In this document: positions 23,392 through 34,773 of the stretch, in pieces
Numbering within the stretch: position 1 is the stretch's first letter
How the letters are laid out: each line of letters begins with the position of its first letter
From: Aselliscus stoliczkanus
Lineage: Eukaryota > Chordata > Mammalia > Chiroptera > Hipposideridae
Assembly: GCA_033961575.1 (NCBI GenBank)
Contig: CM066737.1
Location: forward strand, 46,414,771-46,478,770
DNA length: 64,000 nt
Direction: 5' to 3'
Translations under genes and position numbers: made by a program
Notes under the pieces: model-generated
Told to the model about the DNA's origin: nothing
The model's input: only the letters and a program-made list of their open reading frames with translations
Databases searched by the model: none

Positions 23392-25059
23392 TGTATATTT
23401 TTAATGTGTGGCTTGCTAGTATTTTGTTGACAATTTTTGCATCTATGTTCATTAGGGATATTGACCTGTAGTTTTCTTTTTTTGTAAAACTTTTTTCTGA
23501 TTTTGGGATTAGAGTAATAGTGGCATCATAAAATGTTCTCGGGAGCGTTCCTTCCTTCTGTATTTTTTGGAATAGTTTGAATGTGTTGTAAAATTCACCT
23601 GTGAAGCCATCTGGTCCAGGACTTTTGTTTGTTGGAATTTTGTTGATTACTGATTCAATTTCTTTGGTAGTAATCAGTCTGATCAGAGTTCCTGTTTCTC
23701 CTTGGTTCAGACTTGGTTGATTGTATGCTTCTAGAAATTTATCCATTTCTTCCAGATTGTCGAATTTGTTGGCATATAGTTGGCTCATCATATTTTCTTA
23801 AAATTGTCTATATTCTGTGGTATCTGTCATCACTTCTACTCTTTAATGTTTGATTTTATTAATTTGGGTCCTCTCTCTCTTTTTCTTGGTGAGTCTGGCT
23901 AAGGCTCTTTTGGTTTTGTTTATATTTTCATAAAACCAGCTCTTGGTTTCATTGATCTTTTGTATTGTTTTTTTTATCTCTATTTAATTTATTTCTGCTC
24001 AGGTCTTTATTATATCTTTCCTTGTATTCCCTTTGGGAGTGTTTTACTATTCTTTTTTCAGTTCCCCTAGGTGTAAAAATAATCTGTTGATTTGAGTTTT
24101 CTTTAGATAGGCAGGCATTACTATGAATTTCCCTCTTAGGACTGCTTTCACTTAATCGCATAGATTTTGGGTTGTTGTGTTTTCATTTTTGTTTGTCTCG
24201 AGATAGCTTTTGATTTCTTCCTTTATCTCATTTTTGACCCACTCACTATTTAGTAACATGTTATTCAGACTCTATGTATTTGTGTGCTTTCCAGATTTCT
24301 TCTTATAATTGATTTCTTGTTTAAGAGCACTGTGGTCGGAAAAGTCACTTGATATGATTTCAAATTTCTTAAATTTATTGAGACTTTTTTGTGGTCTAAC
24401 ATGCGGTCTATCTTGGAAAATGTTCTATGTGCACTTGAGAAGAATGTATATTGTGTTGCTTTGGGGTGAAATGCTCTAAAATTATTGGTTAAATCCAGCT
24501 GGTCTAAAGTGTCATTTAAGGCCATTGTTTCCATGTTGATTTTCTGTCTGGAGGTTCTGTCCATTGGTGACAATGGGATATGTCTGGCACTATGAGCAAT
24601 AATGCTACTGTTCATGTCCAGCTTTATGTCAGTCATAAAAATTTTTTATATATTCAGGAGCTCCTATGTTGGGTGTGTAGATATTGACTATGGTTATGTC
24701 CTCTTGTTGAATCGATCCCTTTATTTTTATGTAGTGCCCTTCTTTGTCTTTTATTGTAGTCTTCATTTTAAATTCTATATTTTCTGAAATAAGTATTGCT
24801 ACTCCAGCTTTTTTCTCCTTTTCATTTGAGGGAAATATCTTATTCCATCCCTTTACATTCAGCCTGTGTGTGTCTATGATCTGAGATGAGTCTCTTGTAA
24901 ACAGCATATGCATGGGTCTTGTTTATTTATCCACTCAGCTACTCTATATCTTTTGATTGGAGCATTTAGCCCATTCACATTTAAAGTGATTATTGATAGA
25001 TGATTCTTTATTGCCATTTTGTTATTTGTATTTCTGGTCTTCATTGGTTAGCTTGTTTT

Positions 25060-25250
25060 CGCATTTGTTCTGTTTTTAAAAGCCCTTTTAACATATCCTG
25101 CAATGCTAGCTTGGTGGAAATAAATTCCTTAAGCTTATTCTTTTCTGAGAAGCTGTTTATCTCTCCTTCAGTTTTAAGTGATAGCTTTGCTGGGTAGAGT
25201 AATCTTGATTGTAGGCCTTTATTTTGAATCACTTTGAAAATTTCCTGCCC
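25060..25250 (-). pseudogene. L1 ORF1 C-terminal remnant
   Basis: Minus-strand sequence reads LQSRLLYPAKLSLKTEGEI and KLKEFISTKLALQDMLKGLL, the C-terminal domain of ORF1p, and stops abruptly near 25250, where 5' UTR-like A-rich sequence begins. The rest of ORF1 is deleted. Confidence 0.8.
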
Positions 25251-25331
25251 AAGAAACAATGATGAAAAGAAAACATATGAAAGAAAAATAGTAAAAGGAA
25301 CAAAAAGTAGAAAGACAAAGAAAAGGAAAAA

Positions 25332-25364
25332 GAATAATAATAATAATAATAATAAATAAATAAA
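25332..25364. repeat. (AAT)n / (AAAT)n microsatellite
   Basis: AATAATAAT repeats turning into AAATAAAT in the A-rich part of the L1 5' UTR. Confidence 0.9.
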
Positions 25365-26917
25365 GGGTTAAGAAAAAAAAAGAAAAAAAAAGCTCTCCAC
25401 TTGCTTTAATCTGCAGACCCCTCACTCATCAATAGAGAGTTTCTGGGCCACTCAACACCAGCTATGTTGAGGGGAAGGGCCCAACACGTCATGTGCCAGC
25501 CTCCCTCTGAGGCTTTCAGTGAGCTTCCTGCAATTTGCTGCTGTTGCTCTGGAACTGTGCTCACTACCAAAAATCCTCACAGGTTGCTGCAAGCTCCCTG
25601 CTGCTGCAAAAATCCCTCTGTGGCCTGTGGAGTTTGGGGCCAAGCACCAGCGCCTCAGGGTGCCCCTGGCCTCACAGCTCTATGTGGGTGGGGCAGGCCC
25701 CCAGGTACCATGCGGTGTGGTCAGTGGCCCCCACCAACTCAGAGCAGCATGCACTCTTGCACCGGCAACTAGCTTGCGTGAATGCACCATGAATGTTCCA
25801 GCCAGATCATGCAGGTGCACAGCTCCAGGCCCAAAACTTCCAGGCAAACTCCCAGTCTCATCCTGTCTGAATCAGCCACTCACAGATCAGGCAAAGCAGC
25901 CCAACAGCCAATCGCCAGCCTTGCAATTCTGCATGCTTGGTGCAGAGAGCGGGGACCCAAGCCAGCTTTTGCACTCCTGTGTCTCAATGAGCATCTTACT
26001 GGAGCTGGAGCGCACCCACCAGGCATTTCCCTGGTTATGCAGCACAAGCAGTGCTGAAGGTGGGGGACCCAAGTCCGCATGCTCATGCATGCACATATGC
26101 ACGCCTGCACCAATTCCACCAGACCAATGTGGTCCTAGACCTGACCATCTGTGGGAGGGCCCAAACCTGACAAAATGGCACCCTCCTGTATACTACTTGT
26201 GTGCAAGCTCCACACAGGAGGAAGAATTGTCCCAAAACCTCCAGCTCCCATGCCAAAGGTGCTCAGTTCAGTCTGTCCCCGCAAGCTCCTGAGCCCCTCT
26301 CAAACAGCCACTTCTTCCACCAGGTACTGGGTGAGTGCTCATTGGTGAGTGAGTCCATGTCCCAGCTCCACTCATACTCTAGCCACCCTCAGCCTCACCA
26401 AGTTGAGCAAATAGAGTCCTCCCTAGTTTCTACTGCCAGCTATCGTGGAACTCCTCATCCTGGCAAAGCAACTCTGGGCTGGTGAGCCTGGTGTGCGGCT
26501 GGAGGGTCTCTCCCCAAACCGGTGAAATCTCTCCTCCACCGAGGTGTTCCTCACGGGGTTCGCCCTCTCTCGTCTCCGCCTCTCCTACCAGACTCAATGT
26601 GGCCTCTTCTTTAAATCCTTTGTTTAGAGATTCTGTTCATCTAGTGTTCAGGGGACTTCTGAGGTTAAATGTTGTATAAGTTATTTGCAATTTTGGTGTG
26701 ATCCTGGGAGGCAGTTGACACAGCATCTGTCTATTCCACCATCTTACTGGAAGCCTGAGTTCAACATTTTTAGATTCCACATATAAGTGAGATCACATAG
26801 TATTTTTCTTTCTCTGTGTGGCTTACTTGACTTATCACAATGTCCTCCAAGTTCATCCATGTTGTAAATGACAGGACTGCCTTTTATTTAGGGCTGAATA
26901 ATATTCCATTGTATGTA

Positions 26918-27144
26918 CAGAGGGTACCAAAAATACACATTTTAAGAAAGGGAGAAACTATTAAAATTGTAATACTCGATATATAGCAATAACAAAAGAC
27001 GAATAGACGTCACATTTGACTTCTGCAATTACAAGAGGTACTCAAAGTGGTTACCATCAGCTTCCACACTTCTGATTATGGCAAAACACTGCTTGAGCAA
27101 CATTGATCAAAATGTCCATTGTATACTCTTTTTGGCACCCCAAG
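26918..27144. mobile_element. Mariner-type MITE (227 bp)
   Basis: The ends CAGAGGGTACCAAAAAT and (reverse complement) CTTGGGGTGCCAAAAAG form an inverted repeat flanked by TA (26916-26917 and 27145-27146). The interior is non-coding. The old L1 reads through when it is removed. TA duplication plus short inverted ends fit a Tc1/mariner-mobilised miniature element. Confidence 0.78.
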
Positions 27145-28010
27145 TATGTACCACATAGTCTTTAGCCATTGATCTGTCAACATTCACTTAGATTGTTTCC
27201 ATATCTTGTTCTTGCGAGTAATGCTGAAATAAACATTGGAGTACAGATGTATCTTCAAGATAGCAATTTCATTTCCTTTTGCTATATACCCAGAAATGGG
27301 ATTTCTGGATCTTATTATAGGATTGTATTATTGTATTTTTCATTTTTTGAGGAATCTTCATACTGTTTTCCATAATGACTATACCAACTTACATTCCCTA
27401 CAACTGTGTGCAAGAGTTCCAAATTCTCCATATTCTCACCAATGCCTATTAAAAATCAGTAATAATTTTGATAATAGCCATCCTAACAGATGTGAGGTGA
27501 TACCTCATTGTGGTTTTGATTCACATTTCCCTAATGATTAGTGATATTGAGCACATTTTCTCATACTTGTTGGCCATTTGTATGTCTTCTTTGGAAAAAT
27601 GTCTTTTTAGTTTTTTTTTTTTTTTTTTAAATTGGGTTTTTTTGTTGTTGTTATTGAGTTGTAATAATTCCTTACATAGTTTGGATATTAACCCCTTATC
27701 ACATATATGGTTTGCAAATGTTTTCTCCTATTCATTGTTTGCCTTTAACTTTGTTTCCTTTGCTATACCAAACCTTTTTAGTTTAATGTAGTCCCATTTG
27801 TTTATTTTTGCTTCTGTTGCCTTAGCTTTTGGTCACATCCTAAAAATCACTACCAAGGCCAATTTCAAGAAGCTTTATCCCTCTGTTTTCTTCCAGGAGT
27901 TTTACAGTCTCTGATGTTACATTTAAGTCTTTAATAAATTTTGAGTTGATTTTTCTGTATGGTAAGTTAAGGGTCCAACTTCATTCTTTTTCATGCAGAT
28001 ATCTAATTTT

Positions 28011-28123
28011 TCTTTTTTTTTTTTTTTTGAGGGCAGTGTCACTGGCTCTCATATGTGGGACCTGAACTGGTGCCGCTGGCTTCCCAAGCCAGTGCCCAAC
28101 CACCGCGCCACTCGGCTGGCCCC
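28011..28123 (-). mobile_element. tRNA-derived SINE, short form
   Basis: Poly-T, GAGGGCAGTGTCACTGGCTC, then the A-box complement GCGCCACTCGGCTGGCCCC. The duplication is ATATCTAATTTTTC / ATATCCAATTTTTC. Confidence 0.9.
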
Positions 28124-29508
28124 ATATCCAATTTTTCCAGCACAATTTATTGAAAAGAGTATCGTTTCCTCATTGTTTATTCTTGATGCCTCAGCTGAAA
28201 ATTAGTTGACTGCATGTGCTTGGGTTTGTTTCTGTTGTGTTGGTGTATAAGTTTGTACCAGTACCATATGCCAGCATCATCGTGTTTTTATTAGTATAGC
28301 TTTGTATAATAATTTCAAATAAAAAAGTACGATGCCTCCAACTTCGTTCTTCTTTATAAAGACTACTTTGCTAATTTGTGTGTTTTTTGGTTCCATATGA
28401 ATTTTAGAATTGCTTTTTCTATTTCTGTGAAAAATGCCATTGGAATTTTGATAGGGATTGTGTTGAATATGTATATAGTTCTAGTTGCACAGATATTTTA
28501 ACAATAGTAATTATTCCAATCCATGAACATATGATACATTTCAATTTATTTGTATCATCTTCAATTTTTTAAATGAATGTCATACTTTTCAGTGTAGTAT
28601 ACAGCTTTTTCACCTCCTTGTTTAAATTTATTCCTAAGTATTTTATTCTGTTTATGCTATCATAAATGACATAATTTTTTTTATTTCATTTTCAGATAGA
28701 TTATTGCTGATGTAAAGAAACGACTGATTTTTGTATCCTGCAACATTACTAAATTCATTTATTAGTTCTAACAGGTTTTGGGTGGTTTTTTTTCCTGGAG
28801 TCTTCAGGGTTTTCTACATAGTATCATGACATCAAGAATTAGGTAATTTTACTTCTTCCTTTCTGATTTGGATGTCTTTTATTTCTTTATCTTGGGAGAT
28901 TGCTCTTGTTACTACTTCCAGTATTATGTTGAAGAGAAGCGGCAAGAGTGGGGATATGTGTCTTTTACTAGGTATTAGAGGAAAAATTTTCAGGTTTTCC
29001 TGACGTTAGCTGTGGGCTTTCCATAAGTGTCTTTTATTGTGTTGAGGTAAGTTTCTTCTATACCTAATTTGTTAAGCATTTTTATCATGAATGAATGAAC
29101 TTTATTAAATGCATTTCTGCATTTATTGAGATTATAGTGTGATTTTATCTTTCACTTTGTTACTGCTGTTTATCACATTGAATCATTTGCATATGTTAAA
29201 CCAAACTTGCATTCCAAGGATAAATCCTACTTGGTCATGGAGTATAATCTTTTTCATGTGTTGATGAATTCAGTTTGCAAGTATTTTATTGAATATTTTT
29301 TCATAGATGTTCTTCATAGACATTAGCTGTAGTTTTTTGTGGTGTGTATGGCTTTGTTCTTAGGGTGATGCTGGTCTCATCAAATGAGTATGGAAGCATT
29401 CTCTCCTATTTTTTAAGTGTTTAAGGAGTATATTTATGAATTCTTCTTCAAATATTTGGTATAATTCAGCCATGAAGTCATCTAGTCCTGGATTTTTCTT
29501 GGTTTAGA

Positions 29509-29659
29509 GCTTTTTTTTTTTTTTTTTAGCTGAGCCATCCTGCCACCTGTTGGCAGCTCAACGGCAACTCAGCTCGGGCTGGCCTCGAACAGCTGTTGCT
29601 CAGAGCTCAGCTCACACTCTTGAGTGAGCTCTTAACCAACTGAGCCACTCGGCCGGCCC
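29509..29659 (-). mobile_element. tRNA-derived SINE, ~140 bp form (tandem pair, left)
   Basis: Poly-T, then TAGCTGAGCCATCCTGCCAC, ending ACTGAGCCACTCGGCCGGCC. This third SINE form equals the first part of the VES-like composite elements. It lies head-to-tail with the next copy. Confidence 0.87.
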
Positions 29660-29814
29660 TACAGCTTTTTTTTTTTTTTTAGCTGAGCCATCCTGCTACC
29701 TGTTGGCAGCTCTACGGCAATTCAGCTCGGGCTGGGCATCGAACTGTTGTTGCTCAGAGCTCAGCTCACACTCTTGACTGAGCTCTTAACCAACTGAGCC
29801 ACTTGGCTGGCCCG
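29660..29814 (-). mobile_element. tRNA-derived SINE, ~140 bp form (tandem pair, right)
   Basis: Very similar to the copy at 29509. The short target CAGAGCTTTT / CTACAGCTTTT / AGAGCTTTT repeats around both, so one SINE inserted at the edge of the other. Confidence 0.87.
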
Positions 29815-30114
29815 GTTCAGAGCTTTTTGATTACTACTTACTTATAGGTCTCATCAGGCTTTTTATTTCTTCTTGATTCAGTCCTTGTACGTTGTGTTTT
29901 TCTAAGAACTTATCAATATCTTCTAGGTTAACCAATTTGTTGGCATACAGTTGTTCATAATAGTCCCTTACAATCCTTTTCATTTCAATTGAAGCAATTT
30001 ATGTAATTTCTCCTGTTTCATTTCTGAGTTTATTTATTTTAATCTTCTCCCCTTTTTTCTTAATTAGTCTAGCTACGAGTTTGGTGAATTTATCTTTTCT
30101 AGAAACAACTTTTA

Positions 30115-30226
30115 GGGCTGACCGAGTGGCGCGGCGGTTAAGCGCTGTCTTGGGAAGCCAGTGGCCCTGGTTCAGGTCCCACATATGAGGGTCCGTGAAA
30201 CTGCCCTCAAAAAAAAAAAAGAAAAA
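30115..30226 (+). mobile_element. tRNA-derived SINE, short form
   Basis: GGGCTGACCGAGTGGCGCGG to CTGCCCTCAAAAAAA. The exact duplication AGAAACAACTTTTA is at 30101-30114 (last base G) and 30227-30240. Only 25 bp separate it from an inverted SINE. Confidence 0.9.
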
Positions 30227-30251
30227 AGAAACAACTTTTAATTCTGTTGAC

Positions 30252-30357
30252 TTTTTTTTTTTTTGAGGGCAGTTTCACTGGCCCTCATATGTGGGACCGA
30301 ACCGGGACCGCTGATTTCCCAAGCCAGCGCTTAACCTCTGCACCACTCGGCTGGCCC
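30252..30357 (-). mobile_element. tRNA-derived SINE, short form
   Basis: Poly-T, GAGGGCAGTTTCACTGGCCC, ending CACCACTCGGCTGGCCC. The exact duplication is TCTGTTGACTTTTTT (30243-30257 and 30358-30372). It is inverted relative to the SINE at 30115. Confidence 0.9.
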
Positions 30358-30520
30358 TCTGTTGACTTTTTTCTATTGTTTTCCTGTTCTCTATTTGATT
30401 AATTCCCCTTCCAATATTTAATATTCCCTTTCTTATGCTAATGTTGGGCTTAGTTTGTTCTTCTTTTTGTAGTTCCTTCAGGAGTAAAGTTAAATTGTTT
30501 ATCTGACATCTCTCCACTTT

Positions 30521-30660
30521 TTTATTTTTTATTTTTTAGCTGAGCCATCCTGCCACCTGTTGGCAGCTCAGCTCAGGCCAGGAGTAGAATCAGTGACCCT
30601 GTTGCTCAGAGTTCACACTCTTGAGTGAGCTCTTAACCAACTGAGCCACTGGGCTGGCCC
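30521..30660 (-). mobile_element. tRNA-derived SINE, ~140 bp form
   Basis: TTTAGCTGAGCCATCCTGCC to GAGCCACTGGGCTGGCCC, flanked by CTCCACTTTTTTA / TTCCACTTTTTTA. Same form as the tandem pair at 29509-29814. Confidence 0.87.
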
Positions 30661-31835
30661 TTTCCACTTTTTTAATGTAGGCACTTATTATTATAAAATT
30701 CCCTTAGTACTGCTTTCGTTGCATCCCAAAGGGTTTGGTAAACTGTGTTTTCATTTTAGTTTGTCTTGAGATATTTTTAAAGTTACATTTTGATTTCCTC
30801 TTTGATACTATGGTTGTTCAATAGTGTGCTATTTATTTTTCACATATTTGTGAATATTCCTGTTTTCTGGCTGTTATTGATTTCTAGTTTCATTCCATTG
30901 TGCATGGAAAATATTCTTAATATGATTTTGTCCTTCTTAAATTTATTAATACTTTTTTGCTACCTGATATGTAATGTGTCCTGGAGAATGTTGTGTATAC
31001 TTGAGAAGAATGTGTTTTCTTTTGCTGTTTGTTGAAAGTTCTATATATGTCTCTTAAATCCATATGATCTATAGTGTTTTTCAAGTCTACTATTTATTTA
31101 TTTTCAGTCTATCCATTCAGACAATTAATGGATAGCCTGAATGCCCTATCTATTATTGAAGGTGGGATATTGAAGTCTGCTATAATTATTGTATTGCTGT
31201 CAATTTCTCATTTCAGATCTGTCAACATTTGCTTTATATTCTTATGTGTTCTGATGTTGGGTGAATATATATTTACAATTGTTATATTTTCTGTTGAATT
31301 TGTCCTTTTATTTTTATGTAATAAGCTTATTTGTCTCTATAGACAGTATTTTACTTAAAATTTACTTTATCTCATATAAATATAGCCACTCATACTTTCT
31401 TTGGTAATCATTTGCATGGAATATTGTTTCCATCCCTCCACTTTCTGCCTATGTGTCCTTGAATCTAAATTGAGTTTCAATTTAGTTGGATCTTGGATTT
31501 TTATCCATTCAGTCACTCTGTATTTTTTATTGGGGAGTTTATTCCATTTACACTTAAATTAATTATTGATAGGGAAGTACTTACTGTTGCCGTTTTTAAC
31601 TGTTTTTGGTCTGTCTTATAGTATTTTCATCCTTTTTTTTCTCTTCTGCTTCCTTCTTTTGTACTTTGTTTTCTTCTGGATGGAAAGATTTTGAATCCTT
31701 TCTCTTTTTGTGTGTGTAACTTTTATAGTTATTTTCTCTGTGGTAATTATAAGTTGTACATCAAATATTATATAGCACTCAATTATAAGCTATTAACAAC
31801 TTAACTTCATTTATTTATTATTTTTGTTATTTCTT

Positions 31836-32287
31836 TAACGATTTCATTGGGGTATTGAGGGAGGGGAACAGCATTGGGGGACCGGGGAAGGGGAACAGAC
31901 AAGTTGCTGTACTTTTGTTCTTCAGTTTAGTTGTGGAGGACATGGCTTCACTGGCCCATGTTGGTATCATCATTGTATTCTTCTCAGGTAAGGCAGATCA
32001 GGTGCTGACCTCTGGACAGCTGCTCACAGTGGCTCTTGGCAGCTCACAGTGGCTGCCAGCTGCTCATGCTGGCTGCTGGCCACTCACTGTAGCCTATGGC
32101 AGCCCACTGCAGCAGGGGCTGCAGCTATGCCCTCCCGGGGACTCACAGCAGCCCAGCTCCAGGTGGAGCTGTTCTTCACCATCTTAACTGTAGAGGGCAG
32201 TGTCACTGGCCCTCATATGTGGGATCCGAACCAGGGCCGCTGGCATCCCAAGACAGATCTTAACCAATGCGCCACTTGGTCGGCCCC
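31836..32287 (-). mobile_element. tRNA-derived SINE, long form
   Basis: Minus orientation: the tail complement (GATTTCATTGGGGTATTGAG) at the left, the body, then the head complement ATGCGCCACTTGGTCGGCCCC at the right. The B-box complement is GGGATCCGAACC. Confidence 0.9.
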
Positions 32288-32761
32288 TTAATATGTTTTA
32301 TAATCAATATAAATTCTTGTTTAGGTGCATCAGAGACATCTGCCTCAACACTTTTCACCTAATACCTTCACTTGGTGCCACAACCTACCTTATGCTCTCT
32401 TCCTAAATTGTGTGGATTATAATTCTTAACACTTTTTCAATATGATTCTGTAAACTCTTTGATAAAGTATGTCCCTTATATCTAAATTCCCTTTTATATG
32501 AAGCTTTTCAGTCCTGGAGTCTACTCCAAACTCTATCACATGCTAACTGAGAGTCATTGGATAACTGACTCACTTTCTTTGGTACAGAGTATCTTCCCCC
32601 ATAAAATGAAATCCTGAGATATTAGATGATATCTAAGATATTATATTTACATAATTGTGTTACTTGGTTTCAGTCTAACCAACCACACTGATGGAAACCA
32701 ATCTTCATCTTCTTCCTGCATAGCTCATTTATGATGTATGTATGTGTCTCCATACAATTGC

Positions 32762-32802
<41 letters not shown>

Positions 32803-32947
32803 ACTTTGTAGTACAAGCTCAAATCAAGGAGTGTGATACTGCTAACCTTGTTCTTTTTTCTTAGGATTGCTTTGGCTTTTCAAGTTCTTTTTATTTTTTT
32901 TTAGGTTTATAGGGAGAATCGAATGAGATAATATGTTTTGGGTGTGT
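32288..32947. other. Mostly unclassified sequence with a short old L1 scrap
   Basis: I recognise nothing in 32288-32760. An AT microsatellite follows at 32764-32799. Then 32830-32900 (GATTGCTTTGGCTTTTCAAG) resembles minus-strand L1 ORF2. Confidence 0.55.
32764..32799. repeat. (AT)n microsatellite
   Basis: Uninterrupted AT dinucleotide run of about 18 units. Confidence 0.95.
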
Positions 32948-33396
32948 TTTTTTTTAAGATTTTATTGGGGAATTGGGGGAGGGGAACAGCATTGGGGAAT
33001 CGGGGAAGGGGAACAGACAAGTTGCTGTCTTTTTGTTTTTCAGTCTAGTTGCGGAGGACATTGTTTCACTGGCCCTTGTTGGTATCGTCATTGCGCTCTT
33101 CCCAGATGAGGCAGATCAGTCTCCAGCCTCTGGCTTGTTGCTCACCGCGGCTATTGGCAGCTCATGCTGGCTGTTGGCCACTCACGCTGGCTGCTGGCCA
33201 CTCACTGTAGCCTATGGCAGCCCACTGCTGCAGGGGCTTCAGCCTACACCATCTCCAGGGCTCGCACAGCCCAGCTCCAGGTGGAGCTGTTGTTAGCTGT
33301 GGAGAGCAGTGTCACTGGCCCTCATATGTGGGACCTGAGCCAGGGCCACTGGCTTCCCAAGCCAGCGCTTAACCACCGCGCCACTCGGCCGGCCCT
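32948..33396 (-). mobile_element. tRNA-derived SINE, long form
   Basis: AAGATTTTATTGGGGAATTG at the left and GCGCCACTCGGCCGGCCC at the right. In the same orientation as the long SINE 33 bp downstream. Confidence 0.9.
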
Positions 33397-33429
33397 CTTA
33401 GAAACTCTTAATATGCTTCCCACCCACTC

Positions 33430-33859
33430 TTTTTTTAAAGATTTTATTGGGGAATTGGGGGAGGGGAACAGCATTGGAGAATCAGGGAAGGGGAACAGAC
33501 AAGGTGCTGTCTTTTTGTTCTTCAGTCTAGCTGTGGAGAACATTGCTTCACTGACCCATGTTGGCATTACCACTATGCTCTTCTCGGGTGAGGCAGTTGC
33601 TCGCTGGCCATTGGACTGCCACTCCCAGGAGCTCATGGGAGCTCATGAAAGCACACGCCAGCTGCTGACCAGCCCCACTGCAGCCTCCGCTGTTGCCCGC
33701 GACTCACGGCAGCCCAGCTCCAGGTTGAGTTGCTGTTCACCATCTTAGCTGTAGAGGACACAGCGTCAGTGGCCCTCATGTGGGATCCAAACCAGGGCCC
33801 TGCTACTCAGAGCTGCCATCCCAAGCCAACTCTTCACCAATGTGCCACTCGGCCAGCCC
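33430..33859 (-). mobile_element. tRNA-derived SINE, long form
   Basis: AAAGATTTTATTGGGGAATT to GTGCCACTCGGCCAGCCCC. The body has small indels relative to the neighbouring copy and an added TGCTACTCAGAGCTGCC segment in the tRNA-like head. Confidence 0.88.
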
Positions 33860-34666
33860 CTATAATATTTTAATGTATTGCTTGAATATATTGCTTGCTA
33901 GTATTTTGTTTAGGATTTTTACATCTGTATTTATCAGAGATATTGGTCTGTAGTTTCCTTTTTTATGTGTTATCTCTACCAGGTTTTGGTATCAGGGTAA
34001 CATGGCCTCAGAAAATGATTTAGGAAGTACTGCCTCTTCTTCAGTTTTTTTTGAGGCTTTGAGAAGGACATATACTTAGTCATCTTTAAATGCTGGTAGA
34101 ATTCACTAATGAAGCAATCTGATCTTATACTTTTGTTTTTGGGGAGGATATGGATGATTGTTTTAATTTCCTTACTGTTGATCAGTATATTTAGATTTTT
34201 TAGTTCTTCCTGATTCAGTCAAGGAAGGCTATGCATTTCTAAAATCCTGTCCATTTCTTTTAGGCTATTGAATTAGGAGGTATATAGTCTTTCATACTAT
34301 TCTTGTATGATCCTTTGTATTTCTGTGGTATCCATCATAATTTCTCCTCTTTCATTTCTGATATTGTTTATTTTTCTCTTTTTTTAGTGAGTCTACTGAA
34401 GCGTTTGTCTCTTTTCAAAGAACAAGCACATTGTTGAATTAGTTTTTTCTATTGTCTGTTTTTTCTTTATTTCATTGAGATTTGCTCTAATTTTTATTTC
34501 CTTCCTTCTGCTGACTTTCAGTTTCACTTGTTCTCCTTTTTCTAGTTCTTTAAACTGTAATGTTATGTCATTTATCTGGGATTTTTCTTCTTTCTTGAGA
34601 TAGGCCAGTAATGATATAAATTTCTCTCCCAATGCTGCTTTTGCTGTATCCCAAAAATTTTGATAT

Positions 34667-34773
34667 CGGGCCAGCCGAGTGGCGTGATGGGTAGGAGCTG
34701 GCTTGGGATGCCAGTGGCCCGGGTTCGGGTCCCACATATAAGGGCCAGAGACACTGCCCTCAAAAAAAAAAAT
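34667..34773 (+). mobile_element. tRNA-derived SINE, short form
   Basis: CGGGCCAGCCGAGTGGCGTG with B box GGGTTCGGGTCCC, ending ACTGCCCTCAAAAAAA. The duplication is AAATTTTGATAT / AAAAATTGATAT. Confidence 0.9.

Larger units (their letters stand above)
17770..25017 (-). pseudogene. L1 ORF2 remnant, interrupted by insertions
   Basis: Minus-strand ORF2 starts at 25017 (MAIKNHLSIITLNVNGLNAP-like) and ends near 17770. Endonuclease sequence lies at 24265-25017 and the reverse-transcriptase start at 23300-23800. The C-terminal region is left of 20390. Decayed frames include 24629-24913, 24265-24636, 23318-23791 and 22900-23256. It is broken by stops, a SINE at 23287, nested L1 fragments at 20390-22670 and two SINEs at 18632-19565. 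Confidence 0.85.
17204..26755 (-). mobile_element. LINE-1 with type I 5' UTR, minus strand, with nested insertions
   Basis: A minus-strand L1 flanked by the 17 bp duplication TGAGTTCAACATTTTTA (17187-17203 and 26756-26772). From right to left: 5' end at 26755 (complement of ATCTTACTGGAAG), 5' UTR to ~25260, a remnant of the ORF1 C-terminus (25060-25250), ORF2 from the ATG complementary to 25015-25017 down to ~17770, and the 3' UTR to 17204. Later insertions are SINEs at 18218, 18632, 19107 and 23287 and L1 pieces at 20390-22670. Without these the element is about 6.2 kb. Most of ORF1 is missing at the UTR/ORF1 junction. Confidence 0.9.
26756..31835 (-). mobile_element. Old LINE-1 continued (3' UTR, ORF2, inter-ORF region), minus strand
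   Basis: This continues the element at 16861-17203 after the 17 bp duplication. Diverged minus-strand ORF2 runs from the C-terminus (~26770) to its N-terminus (~31560), followed by inter-ORF sequence. It carries a MITE at 26918 and six SINEs. All frames are short and broken, and its sequence is clearly more diverged than the L1 that split it. Confidence 0.85.

Noticed and set aside
25519..26292. 257-codon plus-strand frame
   Set aside because: It lies antisense to the 5' UTR of the minus-strand L1 at 17204-26755. The composition is GC-rich and not conserved as a full-length frame in the sister UTRs.
33164..33748. 194-codon plus-strand frame
   Set aside because: It crosses two adjacent long SINEs and the spacer between them; this is not a gene.
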